NCBI GenBank assembly: GCA_012514855.1
Contig: JAAYZL010000179.1
Coordinates: forward strand, 1 to 14,174
DNA from: Clostridiales bacterium
Lineage (GTDB): Bacteria; Bacillota_A; Clostridia; Christensenellales; Aristaeellaceae
Reading direction: 5' to 3'
Length of the DNA stretch: 14,174 bases
Part shown: positions 12,815 through 14,174 of the stretch, in pieces
Layout of the letters: the number at the start of each line of letters is the position of its first letter
Numbering within the stretch: position 1 is the stretch's first letter
Program-made: the position numbers and the translations under genes
The notes under the pieces: generated by a model
Told to the model about the DNA's origin: nothing
The model's database searches: none
The model's input: only the letters and a program-made list of their open reading frames with translations

Positions 12815-14174
<1,360 letters not shown>

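Overview
The window looks like chromosomal DNA from a high-GC member of the clostridial Bacillota, possibly an uncultured gut-type organism. The signs are strong AGGAGG-type ribosome binding sites, near-perfect vegetative promoters (TTGACA / TATAAT), a BlaI/BlaR1-type regulator pair, a type III glutamine synthetase and a sugar locus with a split transketolase. The taxonomic placement is inference. No rRNA, tRNA, CRISPR array or intact insertion sequence was seen.

Left two thirds (2-9350): a carbohydrate-catabolism locus around a divergent promoter at about 6345-6601. Leftward, one operon encodes a ribose/xylose-type ABC importer (dual-NBD ATPase, permease, periplasmic-binding-type protein), followed by the N- and C-terminal halves of a split transketolase. 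Rightward, a ROK-family repressor and a xylulokinase-like FGGY kinase are co-transcribed. The 3' part of a zinc-type medium-chain polyol/alcohol dehydrogenase enters from the left edge, convergent with the transketolase operon. The simplest model is: sugar or polyol imported, oxidised or isomerised to a ketopentose, phosphorylated by the kinase, and cleaved by the transketolase. D-xylulose is the default substrate. The combination of FGGY kinase and split transketolase also matches the described D-apulose kinase / apulose-4-phosphate transketolase (AplK/AptAB) pathway, so the substrate is open.

Middle right (9687-12356): a strong promoter drives a BlaI/MecI-like repressor and a BlaR1-like M56 membrane metallopeptidase. 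The peptidase gene carries a frameshift at a (GC)5 tract near its 5' end. Restoring a sixth GC unit rejoins the first two membrane helices into one reading frame. Its extracellular part does not look like a penicillin-binding domain.

Right end (12815-14174): the first 453 codons of a type III glutamine synthetase, behind its own promoter, running off the window.

Three intergenic gaps (about 622-745, 9399-9500, 12349-12590) hold related copies of a GC-rich repeat. The best copy is 242 bp with 19-bp imperfect terminal inverted repeats and several perfect internal palindromes. In two copies the repeat terminus coincides with the stop codon of the preceding gene. Next to the best copy lie a short possible transposase relic and an orphan leftward promoter with consensus boxes.
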